Assembly (NCBI GenBank): GCA_007134405.1
Contig: SLKW01000037.1
Coordinates: forward strand, 1 to 9,058
Length of the DNA: 9,058 nt
Direction: 5' to 3'
From: Paracoccaceae bacterium
Lineage (GTDB): Bacteria > Pseudomonadota > Alphaproteobacteria > Rhodobacterales > Rhodobacteraceae
Positions 1 through 7,172 of this stretch are shown in pieces; positions within the stretch are counted from its first letter, which is position 1; each line of letters begins with the position of its first letter. The notes under the pieces were generated by a model that was not told the DNA's origin, searched no databases, and worked only from the letters and a program-made list of their open reading frames with translations. Both the position numbers and the translations under genes were made by a program.

Positions 1-36
1 GCGCCCGGCGCGTCGAACTGCGATGGCGTGCCTCAT
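1..36 (-). CDS. Possible start of next gene in operon (partial, unidentified)
   Basis: An ATG at 36-34 overlaps the rfbB stop codon in the same 4-bp ATGA arrangement seen at the other junctions of this operon. It opens a frame that reads [12 protein letters not shown] to the window edge without a stop. A purine-rich GGGGGTG stretch lies five bases upstream inside the rfbB tail and could serve as a ribosome binding site. Twelve codons are too few to identify a product. The residues do not look like the glycine-rich nucleotide-binding start of RfbD or the start of RfbA, the expected neighbours. It may equally be untranslated spacer before a later start. Confidence 0.25.
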   Translation of the reverse strand, partial: MRHAIAVRRAGR

Positions 37-1073
37 GCCTTCACCCCCAACCGCTCGCCCACGCCTTGGCGTTTCATCAGCGGGCGCCACCAGACCTCGT
101 TGGCCAGATACCAGTCGACGGTGTGCGCCAGCCCCTCCTCCAGCGTGACCGAGGGGCGCCAGCCGAGTTCGGCGCGGATGCGGGCGGGGTCGATGGCATA
201 GCGCAGGTCGTGCCCGGGGCGGTCGGCGACGAAAGTGATCAGGCGGTCGTGGGGTGCCGCATCCGGGCGGCGGGCGTCGAGCAGCGCGCAGATCTTGCGC
301 ACGAGGTCGATATTCGTAGCCTCGTTTTCGCCGCCGATTGCGTAGCTGCGCCCCGGCGAACCGCGTTCGAGCACGGTCAGAAGCGCATCGGCGTGATCCT
401 CGACAAAAAGCCAGTCGCGCATGTTCGCGCCCTGCCCGTAGACCGGAATTGGCTGCCCGTGAAGCGCGTTCAGGATCACGACGGGGATAAGCTTCTCAGG
501 AAAGTGGAAGGGCCCGTAATTGTTCGAGCAATTGGAAAGTACGACCGGCAGGCCATAGGTGTGATGCCAGGCGCGCACCAGATGGTCCGAGGCAGCTTTC
601 GACGCGGAATAGGGCGAGCGCGGGTCGTAGGGTGTCTCCTCGGTGAACTGGCCGTTCTCGCCGAGGCTGCCAAAGACCTCGTCGGTCGAGATGTGATGGA
701 AGCGAAACCTCTCCGGCCGGCCCTGCGTCTGCCAACGCGCGCGCGCGGCCTCGAGCAGATTGAACGTGCCGGTGATGTTGGTCTCGATGAAGTCGGCGGG
801 CCCGTCTATGGAGCGGTCAACATGGCTTTCCGCGGCGAGGTGCATGACGGCATCGGGGGCATGCGCGGCGAATATTCGGTCCAATGCCGCGCGGTCGCGG
901 ATGTCGGCGTGTTCGAACGCGTAACGCGGCGAGGTGGCGACGCTGGCTACATTGTCGAGACAGGCGGCGTACGTCAGCGCATCCAGGTTGATGACGTCAT
1001 GGCCGCGGGCCACCGCCAGCCGCACCACCGCCGAGCCGATGAAGCCCGCGCCCCCGGTAATCAGGAGTTTCAT
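33..1073 (-). CDS. rfbB: dTDP-glucose 4,6-dehydratase
   Basis: A 346-residue extended short-chain dehydrogenase/reductase of normal family length. It converts dTDP-D-glucose to dTDP-4-keto-6-deoxy-D-glucose in the cytoplasm, the second step of dTDP-L-rhamnose synthesis. Seen in the sequence: the NAD-binding GGAGFIG at residues 7-13, [12 protein letters not shown] at 78-89, the catalytic STDEVFG at 129-135 (Thr130, Asp131, Glu132 as the dehydratase triad positions), and the YSASK Tyr155/Lys159 pair. [14 protein letters not shown] near 184-197 and RDWLFVEDH near 219-227 are typical of RmlB rather than of other epimerases. The start is supported by GAGGGG about six bases upstream and by the N-terminal [10 protein letters not shown]. 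It overlaps the rfbC stop by 4 bp, so translation is probably coupled. The rfbC-rfbB order implies rfbD and rfbA may follow beyond the left edge. Confidence 0.96.
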   Translation of the reverse strand: MKLLITGGAGFIGSAVVRLAVARGHDVINLDALTYAACLDNVASVATSPRYAFEHADIRDRAALDRIFAAHAPDAVMHLAAESHVDRSIDGPADFIETNITGTFNLLEAARARWQTQGRPERFRFHHISTDEVFGSLGENGQFTEETPYDPRSPYSASKAASDHLVRAWHHTYGLPVVLSNCSNNYGPFHFPEKLIPVVILNALHGQPIPVYGQGANMRDWLFVEDHADALLTVLERGSPGRSYAIGGENEATNIDLVRKICALLDARRPDAAPHDRLITFVADRPGHDLRYAIDPARIRAELGWRPSVTLEEGLAHTVDWYLANEVWWRPLMKRQGVGERLGVKA

Positions 1074-1633
1074 GCGGCCCCCTCGAAAACGAAGGGTGAG
1101 TCGAACGCGGCGAACGCGGGCGCGGCTGCATCCTTCCCCGACAGGATTGGCGCGCGGTCGAGCCCCCAGTCAATGCCCGCCGTGTCCCAGCGCACGGCGC
1201 CGTCAGCCTCGGGTGCGTAGTAGCCGGTGCATTTGTAGACGACCTCGGTATCGGGCTCCAAGGTCAGGAAGCCGTGCAGAAACCCTTCGGGCACCCAGAG
1301 TTGGCGGCCATTCTCGAACGAAAGCTCTGTCCCGAACCAGCGCCCGTAAGTGGGCGATCCGCGGCGGGCATCGACCGCCACGTCGAAAAGCCGGCCCCGC
1401 CCGCAGCGCACCAGCTTGCCCTGCGCATGGGGCGGCGCCTGGTAGTGCAGCCCGCGCAACGTGCCCGCCTCGCGCGAGAGCGAGTGGTTGTCCTGCACGA
1501 ACTCCGGCAGATGCAGCCCGGCCGCCTCCAGCGTGCGGCGGTTCCAGCTTTCGCTGAAGAAGCCGCGATCGTCGCCGAACCGCCGCGGCGTCAGGACAAC
1601 GACGCCCGCAAGCGGTGTTCGCTCGATCTTCAT
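1070..1633 (-). CDS. rfbC: dTDP-4-dehydrorhamnose 3,5-epimerase
   Basis: A 187-residue cupin-fold epimerase, the usual length for RmlC. It epimerises C3 and C5 of dTDP-4-keto-6-deoxyglucose, the product of the adjacent RfbB, giving the precursor of dTDP-L-rhamnose. Seen: DDRGFFSE at 21-28, FVQDNHS at 45-51, the LRGLHYQ signature at 59-65 with catalytic His63, Lys73, VDVA-type core FDVAVD at 83-88, the GFLHGF motif at 117-122 (His120), catalytic-type Tyr133 in VVYK, and the C-terminal LSGKD with Asp168. The frame stays open far upstream, but [10 protein letters not shown] matches the family start and GGGAGG lies seven bases before it. Its start overlaps the epimerase gene upstream by 4 bp (ATGA) and its stop overlaps rfbB by 4 bp. 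Substrate could in principle be another 4-keto-6-deoxy sugar, but pairing with rfbB favours rhamnose. Confidence 0.95.
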   Translation of the reverse strand: MKIERTPLAGVVVLTPRRFGDDRGFFSESWNRRTLEAAGLHLPEFVQDNHSLSREAGTLRGLHYQAPPHAQGKLVRCGRGRLFDVAVDARRGSPTYGRWFGTELSFENGRQLWVPEGFLHGFLTLEPDTEVVYKCTGYYAPEADGAVRWDTAGIDWGLDRAPILSGKDAAAPAFAAFDSPFVFEGAA

Positions 1634-2649
1634 GTGCGGGCCTCCCGATAATCCCGATACCATGCGACGAACCGGCCCACGCCCTCGCCGACCGAGGTTT
1701 GCGGCGCGTAACCCGTCAGTTCGCGCAGCAGCGCGGCATCCGCCCAGGTGGCGGGCACGTCGCCCGTCTGCATGGGCAGCATCCGGCGTTCGGCCTTCTG
1801 CCCCAGCGCCGCTTCCAGCGCGTCGATGAAATCGGTCAGCTTCACGCTTTCCGAATTGCCGATATTGACGATGCGAAAGGGCGCGGCGGGGCTGAGGCTG
1901 TCGCCGGGAACGGGCGCGGCCTCGGTGCCCGGGGCTGGGGGCACGGCATCGATCAGCCCGCGGATGCCGCGCACCAGGTCGTCGACATAGGTGAAGTCGC
2001 GCCACATCTCGCCTTGGTTGAAAACGTCGATCGGCCGTCCGTCCAGGATCGCGCGGGCGAAGCTGAAATAGGCCATGTCGGGCCGCCCCCAGGGCCCGTA
2101 GACGGTGAAGAAGCGAAACATCGTCACCGGCAGCGCGTACAGATGCGCATAGGCATGGCCCATTGCCTCGGTCGCCTTCTTGGTCGCGGCGTAGATGGTC
2201 AGTGGCGTGTCGGACTTCTGCCTCTCGTGAAACGGCATTTCGGTATTCGCGCCGTAGACCGAGCTTGTGGAGGCCATCAGCAGATGGCTCACCTTCAGCT
2301 CGCGCGCGGCTTCCATCACGTTGAACGTGCCCACGACATTGGCGTCCACATAGGCCCTCGGGTTCTCGAGGCTGTAGCGCACGCCCGCCTGCGCGGCGAG
2401 ATGGACAATGATGTCCGGTGCGAAATCGGATGCGGCGCGCTGAAAGGTGGCGTTGTCTTCCAGCATCGCCTCGGTCGCCGTGAACCGCGCATGCTGGCGC
2501 AGCAGCGCGTGGCGTTCCTGTTTCAGCGCCACGTCGTAATAGTCCGTCAGCCCGTCATAGCCGTGGACCGCCCAACCCTCCTGCAAAAGCAGTTCGGCCA
2601 GGTGAAAGCCGATGAAGCCGGCGGTCCCGGTGACGAGGGCGCGCCTCAT
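1630..2649 (-). CDS. UDP-glucuronate 4-epimerase (NAD-dependent epimerase/dehydratase)
   Basis: A 339-residue extended short-chain dehydrogenase/reductase of the UDP-glucuronate 4-epimerase (LpsL/GAE-type) group. The inferred reaction is UDP-glucuronate to UDP-galacturonate, using the product of the adjacent Ugd. Seen: NAD-binding GTAGFIG at residues 8-14, HLAAQAGVRYS at 83-93, STSSVYG at 127-133, the catalytic pair Tyr153/Lys157 in YAATK, FRFFTVYGPWGRPDMA at 178-193, and RDFTYVDD at 217-224. A proline-rich loop at about 236-256 and the LPMQTGDVPATWAD motif at 291-304 are characteristic of UDP-glucuronate epimerases rather than GalE. The frame is open upstream, but MRRALVTGTAGFIG is the proper N-terminus, and it overlaps the ugd stop by 4 bp. 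No strong Shine-Dalgarno is visible, consistent with coupled translation. A different UDP-sugar substrate cannot be excluded. Confidence 0.9.
   Translation of the reverse strand: MRRALVTGTAGFIGFHLAELLLQEGWAVHGYDGLTDYYDVALKQERHALLRQHARFTATEAMLEDNATFQRAASDFAPDIIVHLAAQAGVRYSLENPRAYVDANVVGTFNVMEAARELKVSHLLMASTSSVYGANTEMPFHERQKSDTPLTIYAATKKATEAMGHAYAHLYALPVTMFRFFTVYGPWGRPDMAYFSFARAILDGRPIDVFNQGEMWRDFTYVDDLVRGIRGLIDAVPPAPGTEAAPVPGDSLSPAAPFRIVNIGNSESVKLTDFIDALEAALGQKAERRMLPMQTGDVPATWADAALLRELTGYAPQTSVGEGVGRFVAWYRDYREART
1641..1646 (-). promoter_or_regulatory. Ribosome binding site deciding the rfbC start
   Basis: GGGAGG on the minus strand, seven bases before the ATG at 1633. It lies inside the end of the upstream epimerase gene and picks the short, family-consistent rfbC start over the open frame that extends upstream to about position 2005. 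Confidence 0.7.
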
Positions 2650-3950
2650 CTGCCCACGGCTTCGTAGATCTTGAAGCCCGCGGCCAGAACGTCCTCGCGC
2701 TCGTAGACGTTGCGCAGGTCGGCCATGCGCGGGGTGGCCATCGTCTTCGCCAGCCGCGGCAGGTCGAGCGCCCGGAACTCGTTCCACTCGGTCAGGATGA
2801 CCAGCGCATCCGCGCCTTCGGCCGCCGTGTAGGGGTCATCGTGCCACTTGGCGCCGGGCAGCATCGCCTCGCCCTCGCGCCGGCCCTGCGGGTCCACGAT
2901 GCGCACCTTTGCGCCGCCGCCGATCAGGGCCGGGACGATGGTCAGGCTGGGCGCGTCGCGCATGTCGTCGGTGTTCGGCTTGAAGGTGACGCCGAGGACC
3001 GCGATGGTCTTGCCGATCACCGAACCCTCGCACAGCTCCATCAGCTTGTCGATCATCCGCCGCTTGATCGCGTCATTGACCGAAATCACCGATTCGACGA
3101 TGCGCAGCGGCATACCGTACTCCTGCCCGGTCCGCGCCAGTGCCGACGTGTCCTTGGGAAAGCACGATCCGCCATAACCGGGCCCCGCGTGCAGGAACTT
3201 GTTGCCGATCCGCCCGTCCAGGCCCATGCCCTTGGCGACCGCCTTGACGTCCGCGCCGGTGCGCTCGCAGAGCGCGGCGATCTCGTTGATGAAGCTGATC
3301 TTCGTGGCCAGAAAGGCATTGGCCGCATACTTGATCATCTCGGCGGATTCGAGCGAGGTGTAGACGATCGGGAAATCGCGCAGAAAGAGCGGGCGGTAGA
3401 TCTCGCCCATCACCTCGCGCGCGTTTCCGTTCTCGATGCCGACGACGACGCGGTCGGGGCGCATGAAATCGTCGATCGCCGCGCCTTCGCGCAGGAATTC
3501 CGGGTTCGAGGCGACGTCGAACTGCGCGTCCGGCCGGGTGGCGCGGATCACTTCCGCCACCTTGCGGTTGGTGCCGACGGGCACGGTCGACTTGGTGACG
3601 ACGACGGCATAGCCGGTCAGCGCCTTGGCGATCTCTTCGGCCGCGGCCATCACGTAGCTCAGGTCCGCATGGCCGTCGCCGCGCCGCGTCGGTGTGCCCA
3701 CGGCGATGAAGACCGCCGCTGCGCCATCGACAGCCGCCGCCAGGTCGGTGGTGAAGCTGAGCCGCCCGGCGGAGACGTTGCGCTCCATCACGTCCTCGAG
3801 CCCCGGCTCGTAGATCGGAACCTCGCCGCGCTCGAGCTTGGCAACCTTCGCGGGATCCTTGTCGACGCAGACGACCTCGTGCCCGAAATCCGAAAAACAT
3901 ACCCCCGAGACGAGCCCGACATAGCCCGTACCAATCATCGCAATCTTCAT
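2646..3950 (-). CDS. ugd: UDP-glucose 6-dehydrogenase
   Basis: A 434-residue nucleotide-sugar dehydrogenase of normal length. It oxidises UDP-glucose twice with NAD to UDP-glucuronate in the cytoplasm. Seen: N-terminal Rossmann motif GTGYVGLV at residues 7-14 with Asp30 following the second strand, PIYEPGLE at 45-52, VGTPT at 84-88, STVPVGT at 121-127, SNPEFLREG at 148-156, the central helix ESAEMIKYAANAFLATKISF at 201-220 (Lys207, Asn211), the catalytic cysteine motif GGSCFPKD at 260-267 (Cys263, Asp267), and the C-terminal domain with LGVTFKPNTDDMRDAPS at 319-335. The product feeds the adjacent 4-epimerase gene, which starts within its stop codon. The ribosome binding site is modest (AAGGCGG about ten bases upstream). 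It is the first confidently identified gene of the sugar operon. Confidence 0.97.
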   Translation of the reverse strand: MKIAMIGTGYVGLVSGVCFSDFGHEVVCVDKDPAKVAKLERGEVPIYEPGLEDVMERNVSAGRLSFTTDLAAAVDGAAAVFIAVGTPTRRGDGHADLSYVMAAAEEIAKALTGYAVVVTKSTVPVGTNRKVAEVIRATRPDAQFDVASNPEFLREGAAIDDFMRPDRVVVGIENGNAREVMGEIYRPLFLRDFPIVYTSLESAEMIKYAANAFLATKISFINEIAALCERTGADVKAVAKGMGLDGRIGNKFLHAGPGYGGSCFPKDTSALARTGQEYGMPLRIVESVISVNDAIKRRMIDKLMELCEGSVIGKTIAVLGVTFKPNTDDMRDAPSLTIVPALIGGGAKVRIVDPQGRREGEAMLPGAKWHDDPYTAAEGADALVILTEWNEFRALDLPRLAKTMATPRMADLRNVYEREDVLAAGFKIYEAVGR

Positions 3951-4081
3951 GAACGCAATTCCGCCTTATGATGCCTGCCGCAGCGCGCGCAGGGTGACTC
4001 CACAAATCGGGCCATTTTCGGGCGGACGCGCGCGCAATGCGGGCATCGACCTGTCGCCCCGGCCGTTTCCGCCCCGTTCAT
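3947..4081 (-). CDS. Possible small CxxC zinc-ribbon-like protein
   Basis: A possible 44-residue protein, unrecognised. It carries two CxxC pairs, CPHC at residues 13-16 and CARC at 31-34, separated by 14 residues, then GRHH and a short basic tail. This spacing resembles a minimal zinc ribbon; metal binding is inference. Its stop TGA overlaps the ugd ATG by 4 bp, as at the other operon junctions. That overlap is weak evidence alone, because any gene starting ATGA has a TGA in that frame. The ATG at 4081 has no clear Shine-Dalgarno and follows a 10-bp palindrome. A TTG at 4129 would give 60 residues and add one more cysteine. In a high-GC genome a short open frame can arise by chance, so it remains a candidate. 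If real, it would be the leader gene of the sugar operon. Confidence 0.4.
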   Translation of the reverse strand: MNGAETAGATGRCPHCARVRPKMARFVESPCARCGRHHKAELRS

Positions 4082-4145
4082 GCCGAAGCCCGGCGCCGGT
4101 TTCAAGCACCTTGCCGCATCGCGGCGCAACGACGCGCGGAATCGG
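4082..4145. other. Spacer between the NAGGN cassette and the sugar-nucleotide operon
   Basis: Sixty-four bases separate the hydrolase stop from the candidate small gene. They hold a perfect 10-bp palindrome, CCGGCGCCGG, at 4090-4099, and a short inverted repeat GCCGC-ATC-GCGGC at 4114-4126. Neither is followed by a T-run in either direction, so I see no convincing intrinsic terminator. No clear sigma-70 type promoter is visible. If ugd does not have a promoter here or within the small open frame, the sugar genes could be read through from the osmolyte cassette. Confidence 0.4.
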
Positions 4146-5324
4146 CTACTCCGCCGGGGGTTCGCGCACCTCGCCGACCTTCGCCGGGGCGCTCGGCTGG
4201 CGGGTGAAGCCCTTGAGCCCGCTCACCGTCAGCCGGTCGCGCGTGATCTCGACCTCGCTCAGGCTGTAGGCGGTCAGAAGCTCGGCCAGCGAGCGCAGCG
4301 CGTGCATGTGGATGCGCTCGTAGCCGTGGCTTGCGTCGACGCCGAAGGTCACCAGCGCGGTGCGTACGTCGGCGCCTGCCTCGATCGCCGAGGCGCTGTC
4401 CGACCGATAGTGGCGGAAGACGTCCTTCTGCATGCGGATGTCGTGCGTGCGGCAGATCGCGGCGAGCTTGCGGGTCAGGTGAAAGTCGAACGGCCCGGTC
4501 TCGTCGGCCATCGCAAGCGTGACGCCGAATTCGGACGAATTCTGGCCCGGCGCCGTGGTGCCGTTATCGACCGCGACCAGCGAGGCGATGTCCGGCAGCA
4601 GCACGGAAGCCGCGCCGTGACCCACTTCCTCGGCGATGGTGAACAGGAAGAAGGTATCGACCGGCAGCCGCCCGCCGCGTTCCGACAGCGCCTTGAGCGC
4701 GGCCATCATCACCGCGACGCCGGCCTTGTTGTCCAGATGCCGCGAGACGATGAAGCCCGAATCCAGGAACTCGGGCTGCGGGTCGATGGCGACCGTGTCG
4801 CCGACTTCGACGCCCAGCTTGTGCAGGTCCGAAAGGTTGAAGGCGCGCGCGTCGATCCGCAGCTCGACGTGCTCCCAGCCCACCGGCTGGGTGTCGATCT
4901 CCTCATTGTAGGTGTGGCCCGAGGCCTTGAGCGGCAGGATCGTGCCGCGATAGGCGCCCTTGTCGGTGAAAAGCGTCACCCGCGCCCCTTCCGCGAACCG
5001 CGCCGACCAGGTCCCGATCGGCGCCAGCGACACCCGACCGTTCGGCTTCAGGGTGCGCACCTGCGCGCCCAGCGTGTCCAGGTGGCTGACGATGGCCCGC
5101 GCGCCGGCGTGCTCGTGGCCTGGCAACCGGGCGCGGATCGCGCCGCGCCGGGTGAGGTCGTATTCGATGCCCAGCGCATCCAGCTCGCCGCAGAGGTGGC
5201 GCACCACCGTGTCCGTGTAGCCCGTCGGGCTGGGGATATCGAGCAGCTGCGCCAGGCTTTCGCGCAGGTAATCGACATCGATGTCCAGTCGCGTGCCGAT
5301 CGTGTCGGGGGTTGCGTCATTCAT
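4146..5324 (-). CDS. M42-family peptidase-like hydrolase of the NAGGN osmolyte system
   Basis: A 392-residue metallohydrolase of the M42/M20-like co-catalytic zinc group, matching the subfamily encoded beside NAGGN synthesis genes. Candidate metal ligands are all visible: His81 and Asp83 in SHLDTLG (Asp83 normally supports the ligand), Asp198 in HLDNKAG bridging the metals, Glu232/Glu233 in AEEVGHGA (general base and ligand), Asp253 in AVDNGT, and His333 in SHGYER. The N-terminal LLDIPSPTGYTDTV is typical of these peptidases. The biological substrate is not established; hydrolysis of NAGGN or a glutamine dipeptide is an inference from the neighbours. No signal peptide is seen, so it is probably cytoplasmic. 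The start is chosen by CGGAGA eight bases upstream and a 4-bp ATGA overlap with the ngg stop. A second ATG four bases further in is out of frame. The C-terminal tail after residue 375 is proline- and charge-rich. Confidence 0.9.
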   Translation of the reverse strand: MNDATPDTIGTRLDIDVDYLRESLAQLLDIPSPTGYTDTVVRHLCGELDALGIEYDLTRRGAIRARLPGHEHAGARAIVSHLDTLGAQVRTLKPNGRVSLAPIGTWSARFAEGARVTLFTDKGAYRGTILPLKASGHTYNEEIDTQPVGWEHVELRIDARAFNLSDLHKLGVEVGDTVAIDPQPEFLDSGFIVSRHLDNKAGVAVMMAALKALSERGGRLPVDTFFLFTIAEEVGHGAASVLLPDIASLVAVDNGTTAPGQNSSEFGVTLAMADETGPFDFHLTRKLAAICRTHDIRMQKDVFRHYRSDSASAIEAGADVRTALVTFGVDASHGYERIHMHALRSLAELLTAYSLSEVEITRDRLTVSGLKGFTRQPSAPAKVGEVREPPAE

Positions 5325-7087
5325 TCGCGGCGTCTCCGTTGAGCTTCGCGCACCGCCTGCGGGATCGACAGCGGGAAGAGGAGGTCAATGTATCGCTCGG
5401 CGGTGGGTTGCGGTTCGTGATTGGCAAGACCCGGCCGTTCGTTCGCTTCGATGAACACATAGTCGGGCTCGCGGGCGGATTTCACCATCAGGTCGATGCC
5501 GGTGACCGGGATCTCGATGGCGCGGGCCGCCTTGATCGCGGCGTCGATGAGCTTGGGGTGCGTCTCGTCGGTGACGTCGTGGATCGTGCCGCCGGTATGC
5601 AGGTTGGCGGTCTTGCGCACGTTGATCTCCACCCCCTGGTCGGGCACGTCGTCAAAACCGTAGCCCGCGGCGGCCAGGCAGCGCTCGGTCTCGGCGTCGC
5701 AGGGGATCGAGCTTTCGCCCTGGGTCGCGGCCTCCCGGCGGCGGCTCTGCATCTCGATCAGGTCGCGCACCGTGGCGCGGCCGTCGCCGACGATGCGCGC
5801 CGGGCGGCGGATGGCGCAGGCCACCACGCGGTAGTCGATGACCACCAGCCGCAGGTCCTCGCCCTGGAAGCATTCCTCGACGATGACGTCGTTGCAATGC
5901 GCGCGCGCCGCCGCGACCGCCGCCTCGATCTCGGCCTCCTCGGTCAGCCCGACCGCGACGCCGCGGCCCTGTTCGCCGCGCGCCGGCTTCACCACGACCG
6001 AGCCGTAGCGCTTCAGGAAGGCCGCGCGCTCGGCCGGGTCGTCGGTCGTGATCTGGTCGGGCACGCGCACGCCCGCGCCCTCGACGATGCGGCGCGTGGC
6101 GCGCTTGTCGTCGCAGATCGACATCGCCACCGCCGACGTGAGTTCGCTCAGCGCCTCGCGGCAGCGGATCGACCGTCCGCCGTGGGTGAGCCGGAAGAAC
6201 CCGCCCTCGGCATCGATCACCTCCACATGGATGCCCCGCCGGCGCGCCTCGTCCACGACGATCTGGGCATAGGGGTTGAAGCCCTCGTCGGCGATCGCCC
6301 CGGCATAGAGCTTCTCGTTGATGACGTTGCGCCGCTTGACCGCGAAGACCTGCACCCGCCGGAAACCCAGCTTCTCGTAAAGCGCGATCGCCTGTTCGTT
6401 GTCGTGCAGGACCGACAGGTCCATGAAGGCCGCGCCGCGCGCCTTGAAATGCTCGGCCAGCTTGCGCACCAGCGACTCGCCCAAGCCCGCATGCGGCGCC
6501 TGCGCCGACACCGCCAGGCACCAGAGCGACGAGCCCCCCTCGGGGTCGCTGAAGGCGCGGGCGTGATCGACGCCCATCACCGAGCCGAGGATCTCGCCGG
6601 TCTCGGTGTCCTCGGCCACCAGAACGGTCAGCGTGCGCCCGTCGCGGCGCGACCAGAAGAATTCGGGCGGCACCTGCACCATGTGGCGCTGGGCGTAGAT
6701 CGCGTTGACCGCCTCGGCATCGGCGCGGGTGCCCAGCCGGCGGATGTGAAACCCCTTCCGCCGGCGCGCCGCGGCGCGATAGGTGGACAGGTCCAGCCGG
6801 AACGTGTGCGACGGGTCCAGGAACAGCTCCTGCGGGGCCATCGCCAGCAGGACATGCGGCTCGCGCACATAGAAGGCGATGTCGCGCCGGTCCGGCCCCT
6901 CGGCGCACAGCACCTCGGCCAGTTTCTCGGTGCTCTCAAACGTATGGCCGAAGAACAGCCGCCCCCAGCCGCAATCGACCATGGCATCGCTCTCGGCGCC
7001 GCGCGGGGGCTGGATCGCGGCACTGTGCAGCCGCTTCAGGCGGTGCGCCTGTGCGCGCCGCCTGCGCGGGTTATCGGATTCGCCCAT
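5321..7087 (-). CDS. ngg: N-acetylglutaminylglutamine synthetase (GNAT plus ATP-grasp fusion)
   Basis: A 588-residue two-domain enzyme, inferred to N-acetylate glutamine and ligate it to a second glutamine, giving N-acetylglutaminylglutamine for amidation by AsnO. An N-terminal region (about 1-110) precedes a GNAT domain (about 113-255) with HAGLGESL at 199-206 and DNEQAIALYEKLGF at 229-242. An ATP-grasp domain follows (about 320-575): VVVKPARGEQGRGV at 364-377, VIVEECFQGEDLRLVVIDYR at 401-420, GDGRATVRDLIE at 434-445, NLHTGGTIHDVTDETHP at 495-511, and metal-binding GIDLM and FIEANERPG (Asp532, Glu547, Asn549). The ATP-grasp part resembles cyanophycin synthetase. The first residue of the canonical GNAT Q/RxxGxG is Pro198. 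The start has GGAGGG six bases upstream; an upstream TTG at 7213 would add 42 low-complexity residues and is less likely. It ends in a 4-bp overlap with the hydrolase gene. Confidence 0.93.
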   Translation of the reverse strand: MGESDNPRRRRAQAHRLKRLHSAAIQPPRGAESDAMVDCGWGRLFFGHTFESTEKLAEVLCAEGPDRRDIAFYVREPHVLLAMAPQELFLDPSHTFRLDLSTYRAAARRRKGFHIRRLGTRADAEAVNAIYAQRHMVQVPPEFFWSRRDGRTLTVLVAEDTETGEILGSVMGVDHARAFSDPEGGSSLWCLAVSAQAPHAGLGESLVRKLAEHFKARGAAFMDLSVLHDNEQAIALYEKLGFRRVQVFAVKRRNVINEKLYAGAIADEGFNPYAQIVVDEARRRGIHVEVIDAEGGFFRLTHGGRSIRCREALSELTSAVAMSICDDKRATRRIVEGAGVRVPDQITTDDPAERAAFLKRYGSVVVKPARGEQGRGVAVGLTEEAEIEAAVAAARAHCNDVIVEECFQGEDLRLVVIDYRVVACAIRRPARIVGDGRATVRDLIEMQSRRREAATQGESSIPCDAETERCLAAAGYGFDDVPDQGVEINVRKTANLHTGGTIHDVTDETHPKLIDAAIKAARAIEIPVTGIDLMVKSAREPDYVFIEANERPGLANHEPQPTAERYIDLLFPLSIPQAVREAQRRRRE

Positions 7088-7093
7088 GATCGG

Positions 7094-7099
7094 CCCTCC
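7094..7099 (-). promoter_or_regulatory. Ribosome binding site deciding the ngg start
   Basis: A strong GGAGGG on the minus strand sits six bases before the ATG at 7087. It supports this start over the TTG at 7213, which lies inside asnO. It immediately follows the 12-bp tandem repeats in the direction of translation. Confidence 0.75.
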
Positions 7100-7134
7100 G
7101 TTCGGGTCGGCGTTCGGGTCGGGGTTCGGCTCGG
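7099..7134. repeat. 12-bp tandem repeat, three copies, in the asnO-ngg spacer
   Basis: On the plus strand the unit CGTTCGGGTCGG occurs at 7099-7110 and again, identical, at 7111-7122. A third copy, GGTTCGGCTCGG at 7123-7134, differs at two positions. A fourth, more decayed stretch (CGCGCTCGG then TGTTCGG) may follow to 7150. The array fills much of the 85-bp gap between the asnO stop and the ngg start and ends at the ngg ribosome binding site. Twelve bases keep the reading frame; read in the ngg frame the array would encode a PNPDPNADPNG-like stretch. Function unknown. Confidence 0.85.
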
Positions 7135-7172
7135 CGCGCTCGGTGTTCGGCGCGCCGGTCCGGTCGCAGTCG

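Noticed and set aside
1630..2649. UDP-glucose 4-epimerase (GalE) or a second RfbB
   Set aside because: The proline-rich loop and the LPMQTGDVPATWAD motif, plus the adjacent ugd, fit a UDP-glucuronate 4-epimerase; the dehydratase Asp-Glu pair after STS is absent.
4090..4126. Intrinsic terminator after the hydrolase gene
   Set aside because: The palindrome CCGGCGCCGG has no loop and the neighbouring inverted repeat has only 5 bp; neither is followed by a T-run on either strand.
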